A stretch of DNA of 64,000 nucleotides from JANMJD01 sp963847945 (GCA_963847945.1 CAWKBX010000003.1:186001-250000); one strand, 5' to 3'; counted from the first letter of the stretch, positions 11,698-19,747 are shown. Numbers and translations: made by a program. The notes: generated from the letters alone by a model not told the origin.

Positions 11698-11934
11698 CCG
11701 ATGGAGCGTCTGCAGATTCTGGTGACCAGCGAGCAACGGGAATGGCTCGAAGCCGAGTCCGAGCGTCACAACCAACCGGTCACCGCGATCATCCGGGCAT
11801 CGATCGACGCGGCGCGTGGGGTGAGGCCCGAGTCGCGTCGGCTTGCGGCCGTCGAAAGCCTCCTCGGCCGCCTTCCCGGTCCCGCGCTACCACCACCGGC
11901 GTCGATCGAGTCCCGTCGGAAGCCCACTCCGTGA
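11695..11934 (+). CDS. ribbon-helix-helix antitoxin (VapB/RHH-like)
   Basis: A 79-residue protein whose first 45 residues fit a ribbon-helix-helix DNA-binding fold (MERLQILVTSEQREWLEAES then a second helix around TAIIRASIDAAR). The tail is rich in proline and basic residues and would be the toxin-binding part. Its stop overlaps the toxin GTG start by 4 bp. The start codon lies inside a perfect palindrome, so binding would block both transcription and start-codon access. A weak AGGA sits about 8 nt upstream. Confidence 0.8.
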   Translation: MPMERLQILVTSEQREWLEAESERHNQPVTAIIRASIDAARGVRPESRRLAAVESLLGRLPGPALPPPASIESRRKPTP

Positions 11935-12389
11935 CCGTTTTTATCGATGCAACGGTCGTCGTCGCGGCGGTCACCGGAGGGCCTCTCCACGAATCGTGCC
12001 GGCGGCTGTTGTTCGATATTGCATCCGGGCAGATCGCGGCGACGTCCTCGACCCGCATGATCGAGGACGTCTGGCTGCTCGAGTGCGACGCTCAACGCTC
12101 GCTTTCGCCGGGAACCGCGGCCGATGCTTTCGAGGTCTTTCCCGAGATCATCAGCATCGACGAGTGGGTGCTGCAGTCGGCGTTTACCATGGCGGCGGCC
12201 CATGCGGCCGACGCCGACGTCGGCCCAACCCATCTCATCCACGCCGCTACCTGCCGGACCCACCGACTCGATTCGATCGTCAGCACCGACGCGGTCTTCG
12301 ACCGCTTCGGGTGGCTTCGCCGGATCATGCCCGACGCGGCAGGAGTCGATGAGTTGTCCGTCGAGTCGGTGAGGCCGGCCCGCCGCTGA
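11931..12389 (+). CDS. PIN-domain toxin (VapC-like)
   Basis: A 152-residue PIN-domain protein, expected to be a Mg-dependent RNase of a type II toxin-antitoxin pair. The first acidic residue is in VFIDATVVV (about residue 6), a second acidic cluster is in MIEDVWLLE (about 42-50), and the C-terminal acidic motif is IVSTDAVFDRFGWL (about 125). The GTG start at 11931 overlaps the antitoxin stop. Which RNA it cuts cannot be told. Confidence 0.82.
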   Translation: MTVFIDATVVVAAVTGGPLHESCRRLLFDIASGQIAATSSTRMIEDVWLLECDAQRSLSPGTAADAFEVFPEIISIDEWVLQSAFTMAAAHAADADVGPTHLIHAATCRTHRLDSIVSTDAVFDRFGWLRRIMPDAAGVDELSVESVRPARR

Positions 12390-12629
12390 TCAGCCGGCTA
12401 GCCAGGCGCTGAGCAGCTTCCCCGACGCGTCATCTGCGGCTGCGGAGCCGGGCTCGCCGATGCTTGTTCAACGTGATCGCCGCGGCGAGGTAGAACGCTC
12501 CGTCGCGTTGACCATCAGGCCGCTGGCTCAGGCCAAGGCCGTTGGAAACTCGGCCGAGACGGAGGGATCAGCCATGTCGTGCGGCTCGACCGCCTCGGCG
12601 AGGGCGGCCCCGTCCAGCAGGTCGTACTT
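12390..12629. other. gene-free stretch after the PIN toxin
   Basis: No credible gene, RNA or repeat is visible. Only short shadow frames are present. It may be further decayed sequence of the regulator remnant that follows. Confidence 0.4.
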
Positions 12630-12964
12630 CTAGAACTTGGCGATGCCGACACCACCGTCGCTGGTGGCTTCGCAATCACCCTCGCCCGGATCGGACAACT
12701 CGGTGAGCGTGGTCAAGGGTTCGCCGATGATCTCCGACAGGACGTCGAGTGGCGGCACGGTCTCGCAGATGTTCATGACCTCGAGTCCGAGTTCGGCAAC
12801 GATGGATGCCACCGCAATCGTCTCGATCGGGGCGCCCGGAGGGACGGCGGCTTGCCGGTCCTCGCTGGGGCCTCGATCAACAGCACCGACGACTGAGATG
12901 CGGTGTCCAGAACGGCCTGCCGAACCAGCGCCAACTCCCGATCCCGCCCGACGATCGTCAGCAC
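12630..12964 (-). pseudogene. decayed AAA/LuxR-type ATPase regulator fragment
   Basis: The minus strand from 12964 starts MLTIVGRDRELALVRQAVLD and reaches a Walker-A-like EAPARTGK, the usual N-terminus of large ATP-binding LuxR/cyclase regulators. The frame then degenerates, and a second open stretch (12812-12630) reads on in another frame and stops after 60 residues. The rest of a protein that is normally over 800 residues is absent. It is a remnant, possibly clipped by past events next to the tRNA integration hotspot. Confidence 0.45.
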
Positions 12965-13051
12965 CCGACCCTATCCCGCAGTGTTCTGTGGCACGGAGGC
13001 CGTCGGGGCCGGAGGGCGACAGCCGACTGTGGACCCGGTAACGTCATCGGT

Positions 13052-13147
13052 GGAGGTGTCCGGGTACCTGGTGGGCTCCGCCGCCTTCAAAGCGGTTGAA
13101 GCAGGCGATCCCTGCTTGGCGGGTTCGATTCCCGTCCGCCTCCGCCA
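13052..13147 (+). tRNA. selC: tRNA-Sec (anticodon TCA)
   Basis: A 96-nt gene including an encoded CCA end. The acceptor arm pairs GGAGG with CCTCC and extends with T6-G and G7-C. The anticodon stem GCCGC/GCGGT encloses the loop CTTCAAA, giving anticodon TCA. A long variable arm pairs AAGCAGG with CCTGCTT, and the T arm is GCGGG-TTCGATT-CCCGT. Anticodon TCA, the long variable arm and the length of about 95 nt together identify selenocysteine tRNA. No selA, selB or selD is in the window. The 3' 66 bp are the left attachment repeat of the mobile element. Confidence 0.9.
13082..13147 (+). repeat. attL: left 66-bp attachment repeat
   Basis: This 66-bp stretch, from the anticodon stem to the CCA end of the tRNA-Sec gene, recurs at 29199-29264 with a single mismatch (G at 13138, A at 29255); the first 56 bp are identical. 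A direct repeat of a tRNA 3' end bracketing an integrase gene is the standard mark of site-specific integration. Confidence 0.9.
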
Positions 13148-13285
13148 ATGCCTCTGACCTGCGGAAACTGTCACAAGTCGTCGGGTCGGAGCGCGCCTTT
13201 CACAAGCCCTCAAATCGCCCACAAACGCCACCAATCGCCAGCGACCGCGCGATGGACGCGCGATGGAGGGTTGATGACGTACCGT

Positions 13286-14233
13286 CTAGCCGGCGGCTCC
13301 GTTTCTTCCTGGCTGTAGAAGGCCCCGTTTTCTGGCGGTGGCTATCCACCGGCGAGCGGTCTTGATCGGCACATGGTTGGTGTCAGCGAGCAGAGCCGCT
13401 GGGGCGTGCGTGTATGGCACCAGGTTGCGGTACGCCTCGGCGATCTGCTCATAGAAGTCATCGCCGAACGGGCGGCACGGTCGGTCGATTGTTGCGATCT
13501 CGGTGAGGTGTTTCGTCATGTCGACGTCGTCCGGTAGCGCTTCGGGCGTGATTTCAAAGGGAGGTTCTCTCGGGTGTCGCATCTTTTGGCGAACGATTTC
13601 CGGGTAGCTCGCGACGATCATCCGCTCAATCCATGTCGCGTTTGTAGTCCACCTCTGTAGAGCAGCGTCCGATGGTTGTGCCTGCTCGTCGAGGACGGCC
13701 GCCAGCCGGCTCAGTTCGTCGCTGTGGTTCTTCCACGCTTGCAGAACATCCGTTGACGGTTGGCCCGGGAGCGCAGCGAGGCGGCTCATCTCCGCACGCA
13801 GGTGCTCACCTCGTTTGCGTATGTCGGACAACTCGCCGTCGGACAACTCGCCATTGGTGATTGAAGCCACTGCCCCGCGTAGGCCCCCCAGATGTAGAGC
13901 GAAAGCTTGGGCCGCGGCGTGAAGGTTCGGGCGCCCGGCGAGATGGACATCGCGTTCGATACGGGCCTTCATCTCATCGTCAGTGTTCAGCCATCGCTCT
14001 ATCTCGGCGATTGGAAGTTCCCTCGCCAAGGTGGTGGTGACCGGCCTTGGTGCTTGCGTGCCGGCAGGTCGTCGTGTTCTGGTCGGTTGGCCAGCCAACG
14101 GACGCGCTGGCATCGGTGGGATGTAGAGCTCGACGACTCGCCATCGGTCGTCGATCTTGTCCGCTCGTGCGTAGACGACGAGGTTCAGCCGCCGGGATGC
14201 GTATCTGAGCCATCCGCCGTTCCCGATCGTCAT
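13286..14233 (-). CDS. element-encoded protein with C-terminal HTH, unknown
   Basis: A 315-residue protein resembling the regulators found beside integrases in actinobacterial elements, not assigned to a named family. The N-terminus reads MTIGNGGWLRYASRRLNLVV, the middle is helical and hydrophilic with a GELSDGELSD repeat, and the C-terminus has a helix-turn-helix-like segment (ALLADTNHVPIKTARRWIAT) of the kind seen in proteins that choose a partner DNA by wHTH. The ATG at 14233 is favoured over the longer open frame since it begins the conserved-looking part. It diverges from the excisionase-like gene, and the 73-bp gap must hold both promoters. Confidence 0.6.
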   Translation of the reverse strand: MTIGNGGWLRYASRRLNLVVYARADKIDDRWRVVELYIPPMPARPLAGQPTRTRRPAGTQAPRPVTTTLARELPIAEIERWLNTDDEMKARIERDVHLAGRPNLHAAAQAFALHLGGLRGAVASITNGELSDGELSDIRKRGEHLRAEMSRLAALPGQPSTDVLQAWKNHSDELSRLAAVLDEQAQPSDAALQRWTTNATWIERMIVASYPEIVRQKMRHPREPPFEITPEALPDDVDMTKHLTEIATIDRPCRPFGDDFYEQIAEAYRNLVPYTHAPAALLADTNHVPIKTARRWIATARKRGLLQPGRNGAAG

Positions 14234-14306
14234 TGTCGCGATTTGCACAAGTGAGTAGGTTAGCGAAGCTCTTGACTCAAAGCTAGAACATGCCGAATCT
14301 GCACGT

Positions 14307-14555
14307 ATGCGTATGAAGTTGAGTGAGTCCGAGCAATGGCGAGAACCTGCGGATAGCGACGAGGAGCCCCTCTGCCTGGGGATCGATCCGTCCAGTCGAA
14401 GGCTTGGTGTTGGACGGTCGACCATCTATGAGCTGATCAAGGCCGGGAAGCTTCGTACCGTCACGATCGGTACTCGTCGCCTGATTCCGGTGGCCGAGCT
14501 TCGTGCTTACGTCGAGCGCCTGCTCGTCGAGTCGGCAGGCGACGATGCAGCCTGA
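14307..14555 (+). CDS. excisionase-like helix-turn-helix protein
   Basis: An 82-residue MerR/Xis-type DNA-binding protein. The core SRRLGVGRSTIYELIKAGKL followed by IGTRRLIPVAELRAYVERL is the standard excisionase family HTH with wing. Such proteins steer the integrase toward excision or act as copy switches in integrative elements. ATG 14307 or 14313 can serve as start. A TTGACT box lies at 14272-14277 as possible -35, without a clear -10. Confidence 0.75.
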   Translation: MRMKLSESEQWREPADSDEEPLCLGIDPSSRRLGVGRSTIYELIKAGKLRTVTIGTRRLIPVAELRAYVERLLVESAGDDAA

Positions 14556-14958
14556 GTACGACGAACGCCCGGCCCTCGTGGTGGAGGAACCGGGCGCAAT
14601 CGACAGTGGGCCGTCGAGTGCAGGGTACCAAACGGGTGCGCGACGTGGTGCCCGTCGCGTACTGGTTGCTGCTCAGCATCAGACGAAGGCGGCCGACCCG
14701 CTCAAGTTGTCGGCGCACGAGTTGATGGTGTTGCGGTGCCATTCGCGGTATCCGGCCGGGCTCAACGATTTCGAGGTCGCCGCCCATGTTGGTTTGTTGC
14801 AGACCTCGGCCGGGAAGCGGCGCAAGGCGTTGGAGTTGGCCGGTCTGGTGGTGTTCACCGAGACGCGGTCGCCGTCGGGGAATGGTGGGACGGCTGGTGT
14901 GTACCGGATCACTCCGGCTGGGCTCGCGGCCGTGGTGGATCATCGGGACGTGTCGTGA
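14545..14958 (+). CDS. small winged-helix-like protein
   Basis: A 137-residue product whose first 50 residues are polar and whose second half looks like a winged helix (LSAHELMVLRCHSRYP, then SAGKRRKALELAGLVVFTET and YRITPAGLAAVVD). It overlaps the upstream gene by 11 bp and the next one by 4 bp, so it belongs to the replication block. A DNA-binding role is likely but its target is unknown. Confidence 0.6.
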   Translation: MQPEYDERPALVVEEPGAIDSGPSSAGYQTGARRGARRVLVAAQHQTKAADPLKLSAHELMVLRCHSRYPAGLNDFEVAAHVGLLQTSAGKRRKALELAGLVVFTETRSPSGNGGTAGVYRITPAGLAAVVDHRDVS

Positions 14959-15752
14959 CGTGGGTGCGCCTCGACGACCAGTGGCCCCGCCGGCCGGAGA
15001 TCGTCGTGTTGTCGAATGATGCCAAGTTGCTTTTCCTTGTTGGGTTGACGTACTCGGCGGCGCAGCTGACCAACGGATGGCTACCGGCCGAGTCGTTGCG
15101 GATCGTTGCTGCCGACGCCAACGTCAAAGCTGGTGTGGCGTCAGAGCTGGTCGCCCGCGGTCGCTGGTTGAAGACAGACGCCGGCTACCAGGTCGTCGAG
15201 TGGGACGAGTACCTGCTCGATTCGGGTCCGATCATTGAACGCCGCAAGGCCGAACACGAGAAGAAGTCGGCGGGCGGGAAGCTCGGCAACCACAATCGTC
15301 ATCACGATGCGGCCGTGCCGATCGAGGAGTGCGACCGTTGCTCGCATACGTCGCTTAGCGATCGCTCAGCGATCAGTAACCGATCGCTGAGCGATCGCCC
15401 CGACCCCGACCCGACCCCGAACCCGACCCGCGTATATAACTCTTCCGACGACGTCGACTCTCAGACCGTCGGCAGCGACGTCGATGGTCGGCTGTCGGAG
15501 TGCATCGAACTGGCCGTCAAGGTGGCCCGCCAGATGAGCAGGGAGCCGATTCGTTCCCCGAAACGATTCGCAGCGAAGGTCCGCGAGACGACGATCGTTG
15601 AGCACAGCGGAGCGTTCGCTGCTGCGTTGGCCGCGTCGGTCGACGAGCCCCCGGACATTGTCGGCATCGTTGCCTCCGTTGCGGGCTACGACCGCCTCGA
15701 CGTCGTGCTCGCCGCCAAGCGAGGAGGGTCGAACGATGTCGCGCCGTTCTGA
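14955..15752 (+). CDS. phage replisome-organiser-like protein with embedded origin
   Basis: A 265-residue protein. The first 100 residues (VTWVRLDDQWPRRPEIVVLS, then the GLTYSAAQLTNGWLPAES segment) resemble the N-terminal winged domain of phage replisome organisers and DnaD-like primosome proteins. The middle (about 135-165) is low-complexity, and its DNA holds a perfect 17-bp inverted repeat and CGACCC repeats, while the C-terminus is a helical domain. This mimics lambda O, whose gene contains the origin. The GTG at 14955 overlaps the preceding stop. Function is inferred from this likeness only. Confidence 0.55.
   Translation: MTWVRLDDQWPRRPEIVVLSNDAKLLFLVGLTYSAAQLTNGWLPAESLRIVAADANVKAGVASELVARGRWLKTDAGYQVVEWDEYLLDSGPIIERRKAEHEKKSAGGKLGNHNRHHDAAVPIEECDRCSHTSLSDRSAISNRSLSDRPDPDPTPNPTRVYNSSDDVDSQTVGSDVDGRLSECIELAVKVARQMSREPIRSPKRFAAKVRETTIVEHSGAFAAALAASVDEPPDIVGIVASVAGYDRLDVVLAAKRGGSNDVAPF
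15358..15447. other. origin-like hairpin, GACCC repeats and AT-rich patch
   Basis: A perfect 17-bp inverted repeat (arms 15358-15374 and 15382-15398, containing GCGATCGCT and GATCGCTGAGC) surrounds a 7-nt loop. It is followed by short direct repeats of CGACCC/CGAACCC (about 15399-15431) and then an AT-rich patch CGTATATAACT (15430-15441), unusual in this GC-rich DNA. Hairpin, iterons and AT-rich patch inside a replication gene suggest a replication origin. Confidence 0.5.
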
Positions 15753-16191
15753 CCTCGACGAGATCTTGGCGACGATCTGGGAAACCTGGCACGTCCGCCT
15801 CACCGGCCCGTACGAGGCGCTACTACTCGCCCTCGATCCCACCGCGGTGCAGGCCACGGTCATACATCTCGCGAACGCAAACCTGCCCTGGCCGCTCCTG
15901 GCGGACTTCCGCACACTGTGCCGCTCGATCGAGGCTCGTGACGCCACCGCCAGTCCCCCGGCTGTGTGCCCGCACTGCCACGGTGTTGGCGCGCACGACC
16001 CGACCGGGGCCGGTACGACGGTGCTCTGTGACTGCCCGGCAGGTGCGCAACGAGCCCGATCAGGGGCCGAGCCGGCCGGTGGTTCGGTCCGCCCGGGGAA
16101 GATGTCGGAGCATCAGCAGTTGCTCGGGTTGGCGAACGTTCCTGCCATCCGTCGTCGATTGGGTTGGCCGCCCCGGGATGGTCGGACATGA
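15736..16191 (+). CDS. zinc-knuckle protein of replication block, unknown
   Basis: A 151-residue protein. The first 80 residues are predicted helical (LDEILATIWETWHVRL onward), then a DnaJ-like cysteine cluster CPHCHGVGAHDP and CDCP could bind one zinc. The C-terminus has a short helix rich in arginine. The ATG at 15736 overlaps the organiser gene by 17 bp and has GGAGGG upstream. Similar small helix-plus-zinc-finger proteins follow organiser genes in actinophages; the role here is unknown. Confidence 0.55.
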   Translation: MSRRSDLDEILATIWETWHVRLTGPYEALLLALDPTAVQATVIHLANANLPWPLLADFRTLCRSIEARDATASPPAVCPHCHGVGAHDPTGAGTTVLCDCPAGAQRARSGAEPAGGSVRPGKMSEHQQLLGLANVPAIRRRLGWPPRDGRT

Positions 16192-16643
16192 GCGGTGATG
16201 CGACCTCGTCGCCTGCCGATGTGCGTGCTTTAGTGCTCGCCGCTGTCGCTCTGGCGGGGCCGTTGGGTCCGTCGTGGCGTACCCGGCTGATGGCCGCGGT
16301 GACGGAGCTGGGCACGGTGCTCGTCGATCGGTCAGCGGTCTACCGGCACGCTGAGCTGTTCCTCGGTGCGGTGACGTTCCCGGCTGAGCTGGTCGAGTTG
16401 GAACTCGAAGAGTCGTCGACGCGGGTGATCGCCCATTTGCGTACGGAGCCGTCGAGGTGGGCGAAGGATGGTCGCGAGACGGCCCGGACCTATCGGACTG
16501 ATACCCCGGCTGGTCGGGCTCAACGCGACTTGTTGACACCGTTGGTGGGTCGTCGGGTTCGGGTGTGGGTCGGTCACGAAGGCGACGATGCCTACCGGGT
16601 GTTGCTGCACGCGGTTGGGGCGGATGGTGGGAGCCGGTCGTGA
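16188..16643 (+). CDS. hypothetical element protein
   Basis: Not recognised. The 151-residue product is mostly helical at the N-terminus and ends in a beta-like segment (RRVRVWVGHEGDDAYRVLLH). It overlaps its neighbours on both sides by 4 bp, so it is co-translated with the zinc-knuckle gene and the next HTH gene. No membrane segment or catalytic motif is evident. Confidence 0.5.
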   Translation: MSGDATSSPADVRALVLAAVALAGPLGPSWRTRLMAAVTELGTVLVDRSAVYRHAELFLGAVTFPAELVELELEESSTRVIAHLRTEPSRWAKDGRETARTYRTDTPAGRAQRDLLTPLVGRRVRVWVGHEGDDAYRVLLHAVGADGGSRS

Positions 16644-17108
16644 CGGCTCGGGTTGACGGTGCGTCGTCGTCGGGTGTGGTGCTGTCGCGGGCGACGGCAA
16701 CGGTGAGCGGGATTGCTGCGGTCGTGATCGGTCGGGCGTGTCGCCAGGTGCTGGCGGCTGGCGCGTTACCGGCGGATTTCGCCCCGACCATCCACGCTGA
16801 GGTGCTGCGGACCGTCGCAGCGATCGAACAGGCCGGCGCCCAGTGGCTTGCCGAACAGGCCGGCGCTCAGTGGCTTTCCGCAAACGGAAGAACGGAAACA
16901 CCAACGCCGGAAATCGGCGCATACTCGCCGATGATGCCTGCCACTTCCGACACGATGACGACTACGGCTGCCGCCGTGTTGTTCGGCGTGTCGTCGCGCC
17001 ACATGCGTAACCTCGCACCAGCCCCTCGGGAACAAGGTCGCCGGAGTATGGGTACTGGACCGCGCCACGGTCGTTCATCAGCTCGCGGCCCGCAAGGCTG
17101 CCGCGTGA
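16640..17108 (+). CDS. HTH protein with 27-bp tandem duplication (frame break near 17030)
   Basis: The GTG at 16640 opens a frame with a helical N-terminus, a tandemly duplicated EQAGAQWL(A/S) unit, and then TTTAAAVLFGVSSRHMRNLA, an HTH of the kind that precedes a wing. The wing GVWVLDRATVVHQLAARKAA lies in another frame after about 17030 and stops at 17108, so one base is gained or lost between. It overlaps the next gene by 4 bp (GTGA). The layout suggests a small DNA-binding protein. Confidence 0.5.
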
Positions 17109-17566
17109 ACACCGTGGATGTTGACATGATCCTCGCAGAGGTCGAGGGCGAATGGTCCGCCGCCGCCGGCCACCATCTTCGGACGCTCGTGCCGCTCACC
17201 TCGCCGGCCATCCCTGGCGCTGCGATCGAGTGGAGCGACGTGTCTGTCGACCCACTGATGATCCGAGCAGCCGACGTCGCGCTGACCGACGCGCTACTAC
17301 TCCACGGGATCACCTGCCCGTTGGAAGTCGTGTTCGTTTCCCCCGACGACCCCGCCGCGGTCGCCGCCTACGTCACCCAGTGGGGATGTCGGGACTGGCG
17401 CTCGTGGACCACCCCGGACCGCTGGCTTGTCTTCACCGACGGGAACACGATCCTGATCGACTCGACCATCGATCCCGATCTCATCGGCCCGGTCATCATC
17501 GCCGTCGTATCCGACCTCACCACACCAGCCACGTGCCAGATCGAAAGGAACCCGCAATGCCCGTAA
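17105..17566 (+). CDS. hypothetical element protein
   Basis: A 153-residue acidic protein of unknown function, starting with GTG at 17105 in the overlap with the preceding stop. It has alternating helix and strand stretches (PLEVVFVSPDDPAAVAAYVT, WLVFTDGNTILIDSTI) but no recognised motif. Its end overlaps the start of the 17557 gene by 10 bp. Position in a run just upstream of the prohead protease suggests a phage-derived block. Confidence 0.5.
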   Translation: MNTVDVDMILAEVEGEWSAAAGHHLRTLVPLTSPAIPGAAIEWSDVSVDPLMIRAADVALTDALLLHGITCPLEVVFVSPDDPAAVAAYVTQWGCRDWRSWTTPDRWLVFTDGNTILIDSTIDPDLIGPVIIAVVSDLTTPATCQIERNPQCP

Positions 17567-17769
17567 TCGCAGGAGGACAGGAGATACCCGGCAACGGGCT
17601 CAGCGTGAACGTCTTCAAAAACCCCGGGGCGCCAGCGGCGAACCTGAACGCCGGCAACTGCGTCGTTGGCTCGTTGCTGATCGACACCACGGCCGGGAAG
17701 CTCTACATCTGCACCGCCACCAACGGCACCAGCACCGCGACGTGGACCGTCGTAGGAACTCAGGTCTGA
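17557..17769 (+). CDS. small virion-like protein, unknown
   Basis: A 70-residue protein with GAAAGGA as ribosome-binding site about 6 nt before ATG 17557. It is rich in Gly, Asn and Thr (NLNAGNCVVGSLLIDTTAGK, then TATWTVVGT), a composition typical of small beta-rich phage structural or decoration proteins. No homologue can be named with confidence. Confidence 0.5.
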   Translation: MPVIAGGQEIPGNGLSVNVFKNPGAPAANLNAGNCVVGSLLIDTTAGKLYICTATNGTSTATWTVVGTQV

Positions 17770-17772
17770 CCG

Positions 17773-18327
17773 ATGGCGACGTCACATCCCGATTGCGAAC
17801 GATGCAAGAACCGGGGGCGGATCATGTCCAACGCCGAGTGGTTAGCGCAGTCAACGACCTCGACCGCGGCGTCGACCGTCTATCCCCCCGAGATCGAAGC
17901 CCTAGCGTCCGTCGCCGACGAACGTCGCGCCGAGTACCAAGCGTTCATGTCCGGCCCGTGGAACGACGCCCGGGCCACGCTCGCCGCTTGCGAGAACGAC
18001 GATTGGGACCAGCGTTCCCGTAACCCCACGCTGCCGACGCCGTCGGCAACGACGATGGCCGCCACTGCTCGGCTACAGGTGCTCACCGAGTACCGGGACG
18101 AGCTGGATCGGGACTTCGTCGCGGCCAATAGCGCTTGGATCAGCGCGTGCCAGGTCTGGAATCGGCGTCAAGCGATCGCCGAGTATGAAGCCGGCCAGGT
18201 CGCCCAGGCCGCAGCGGTACACGAAGCCGAGGCCGAGCGTCGCCGCCTGGTCGTTGACGAGATCAGAACGAGCAGCGGGGCCGTGCAACGAGGCCGGCGG
18301 CTACTCGGAATGCAAGGGGGGCGATAG
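17773..18327 (+). CDS. coiled-coil protein upstream of prohead protease
   Basis: A 184-residue protein, not recognised. The N-terminus has a CERCKNRG pair of cysteines, and the remainder is helical with coiled-coil-like heptads (LQVLTEYRDELDRDFVAANS, AAAVHEAEAERRRLVVDEI). In phages a helical scaffolding protein often neighbours the prohead protease, so such a role is conceivable but unproven. It is 3 bp from the next gene's start. Confidence 0.45.
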   Translation: MATSHPDCERCKNRGRIMSNAEWLAQSTTSTAASTVYPPEIEALASVADERRAEYQAFMSGPWNDARATLAACENDDWDQRSRNPTLPTPSATTMAATARLQVLTEYRDELDRDFVAANSAWISACQVWNRRQAIAEYEAGQVAQAAAVHEAEAERRRLVVDEIRTSSGAVQRGRRLLGMQGGR

Positions 18328-18330
18328 CCG

Positions 18331-18963
18331 ATGCACAAGACCATCTCTGGCGTTGAGGTGAAGGACGCCGACCAAGGGACCGTGACCGCTGTGTTCTCGA
18401 CGTTCGACGTGATCGACAAAGACGGGGACGTGACCCGCCACGACGCGATCAAGAACGGCACCCCTGTGGTGATCTCGGCGTACGGTCACGAATCGTGGAA
18501 CGGTCGGCTACCCGTCGGCAAGGGAACGATCCGGACCACCCCACGTGAAGCGATCTTGGAAGGTCAGTTCTTCGTCGACACCACCCACGGCCGTGACGCC
18601 TTCCTGACCGTGAAACACCTCGGCGGGCTTCAGGAATGGAGCTACAGCCTTCAGAACGTGAAGGGGAGGAACATCACGTTCGAGGGTCGCCAGGTTCGTG
18701 AACTGCTCTCGATGGACGTGAAGGAAGTGTCGCCGGTCCTGGTTGGCGCTGGGGTCGGCACGAGAACCACCGCCGTCAAGACCCACACGGACCGAGCCAG
18801 CCAACGGCTGCTGCTGGCCGTTGCCCAACGGCATTGCCCGCAGCTCGTGCAGTCGTGGCACGACGACCAGATGCGCGCCTTCTTCGAGCAACATGGAACC
18901 AACCGCGAGCAACGTCAACACGAGCTACAGATCGGCCAACGCGAAACTACAGAACATCCGTAG
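18331..18963 (+). CDS. HK97-type prohead protease
   Basis: A 210-residue protein with the order of motifs of the caudoviral prohead serine protease (U35): FSTFDVIDKDGDVTRHDAI, the catalytic His in VISAYGHESW with LPVGKG after it, LEGQFFVDTTHGRDAFLTVK, and the Ser in GLQEWSYSLQN. This enzyme matures procapsids during head assembly. No major capsid, portal or terminase gene is found in the element, so its presence points to a phage satellite or a domesticated part. The C-terminal 60 residues are an extra helical tail. Confidence 0.75.
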   Translation: MHKTISGVEVKDADQGTVTAVFSTFDVIDKDGDVTRHDAIKNGTPVVISAYGHESWNGRLPVGKGTIRTTPREAILEGQFFVDTTHGRDAFLTVKHLGGLQEWSYSLQNVKGRNITFEGRQVRELLSMDVKEVSPVLVGAGVGTRTTAVKTHTDRASQRLLLAVAQRHCPQLVQSWHDDQMRAFFEQHGTNREQRQHELQIGQRETTEHP

Positions 18964-19270
18964 TCAACTGCTCGATCGATGAGTGCGATCAGCCGACGTG
19001 AACGTCACGCCCCGCGCTGGACCATCACAAAAGTTGCGGGCGAATCGTAGAGAAAGAACACGCCGGCACCGCCGGGCGGGGGGCGGTCGGCTGACGGGCC
19101 CACGCCCACCCACCCCTAGGAACCCGACTAGCCACGCACGCACGGCCGCGAAACTCAACGTTTTTGTGCCCCTGACGACTTACGCGGGCAATGCCACCTA
19201 CCAGGACAAACCGCCGCATCCGGTAGGTGTGGAGCCGACAACAAACGTTGCCAACTGAAAGGCAGGTTCC
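18964..19270. other. intergenic stretch with GC-rich repeat copy 1
   Basis: No gene is seen. The stretch holds the left arm of a 17-bp inverted repeat (19039-19055) and the first copy of a GC-rich repeat of about 55 bp (19073-19127) that recurs at 19559-19614. Confidence 0.5.
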
Positions 19271-19699
19271 GTGCTCACCCTCGAAGCTCTCGACGCAGCG
19301 CAGCAGGCCGTGACGGTCGCCGATCTGGTCGTCGGGTTGAATGCTGCGGTCGCCGGCCGCCAAGCCGCCGATGAATGGCTCGATGCTGCGGTGATCGCCG
19401 CTCGTCGAGGACGTGTGAGCTGGGCACGGATCGGTGCAGCTATCGGGCTGACCCGCCAAGGTGCCCGCCAACGCTACGCGCCACTCGTCGAGTAGGTCAG
19501 CGCTGATCATCGTGGGTCAACGACACCGACACTCGGGGCGAGAAGCACGACAGACGCCCGGCCGGGGGGCGGCCCGCCGACGGGTACACGCCCACCCACC
19601 CCTAGGAACCCGTCCCTGAACGTCGAATTCTCTCTCTCTAACTTCGATTCTCGCCCCCCTGGGCGTGGTCGATGACGTGCGATTTCTCTACGATTCGCC
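19039..19699. repeat. 661-bp module bounded by 17-bp inverted repeats
   Basis: GGCGAATCGTAGAGAAA at 19039-19055 occurs inverted and identical at 19683-19699. Inside, a GC-rich direct repeat of about 55 bp occurs at 19073-19127 and 19559-19614, sharing the exact block CGCCCACCCACCCCTAGG. The small HTH gene 19271-19495 sits between the direct repeats. It may be a duplicated regulatory region or a small mobile cassette. Confidence 0.6.
19271..19495 (+). CDS. small HTH protein
   Basis: A 74-residue protein starting with GTG and preceded by GAAAGGCAGG. The C-terminal half (VSWARIGAAIGLTRQGARQR) is a clear helix-turn-helix of the kind used for sigma-factor-like or AsnC-like DNA contact. It stands alone between two direct repeats and is probably a regulator of the element. 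Confidence 0.65.
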   Translation: MLTLEALDAAQQAVTVADLVVGLNAAVAGRQAADEWLDAAVIAARRGRVSWARIGAAIGLTRQGARQRYAPLVE

Positions 19700-19747
19700 G
19701 TCACCTCCGGGCGTGACACATCGTCTGGATCGATACTGTTCGATGTG

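Noticed and set aside
11319..11930. N-terminal extension of the PIN toxin frame
   Set aside because: The upstream part is antisense to the cpaE-like gene and overlaps the antitoxin; the GTG at 11931 in the GTGA overlap is the natural start.
15358..15398. GCGATCGC motifs as HIP1-like genome-wide repeats
   Set aside because: The motif is concentrated in one perfect hairpin here and I saw no spread through the window, so a local structure is the better reading.
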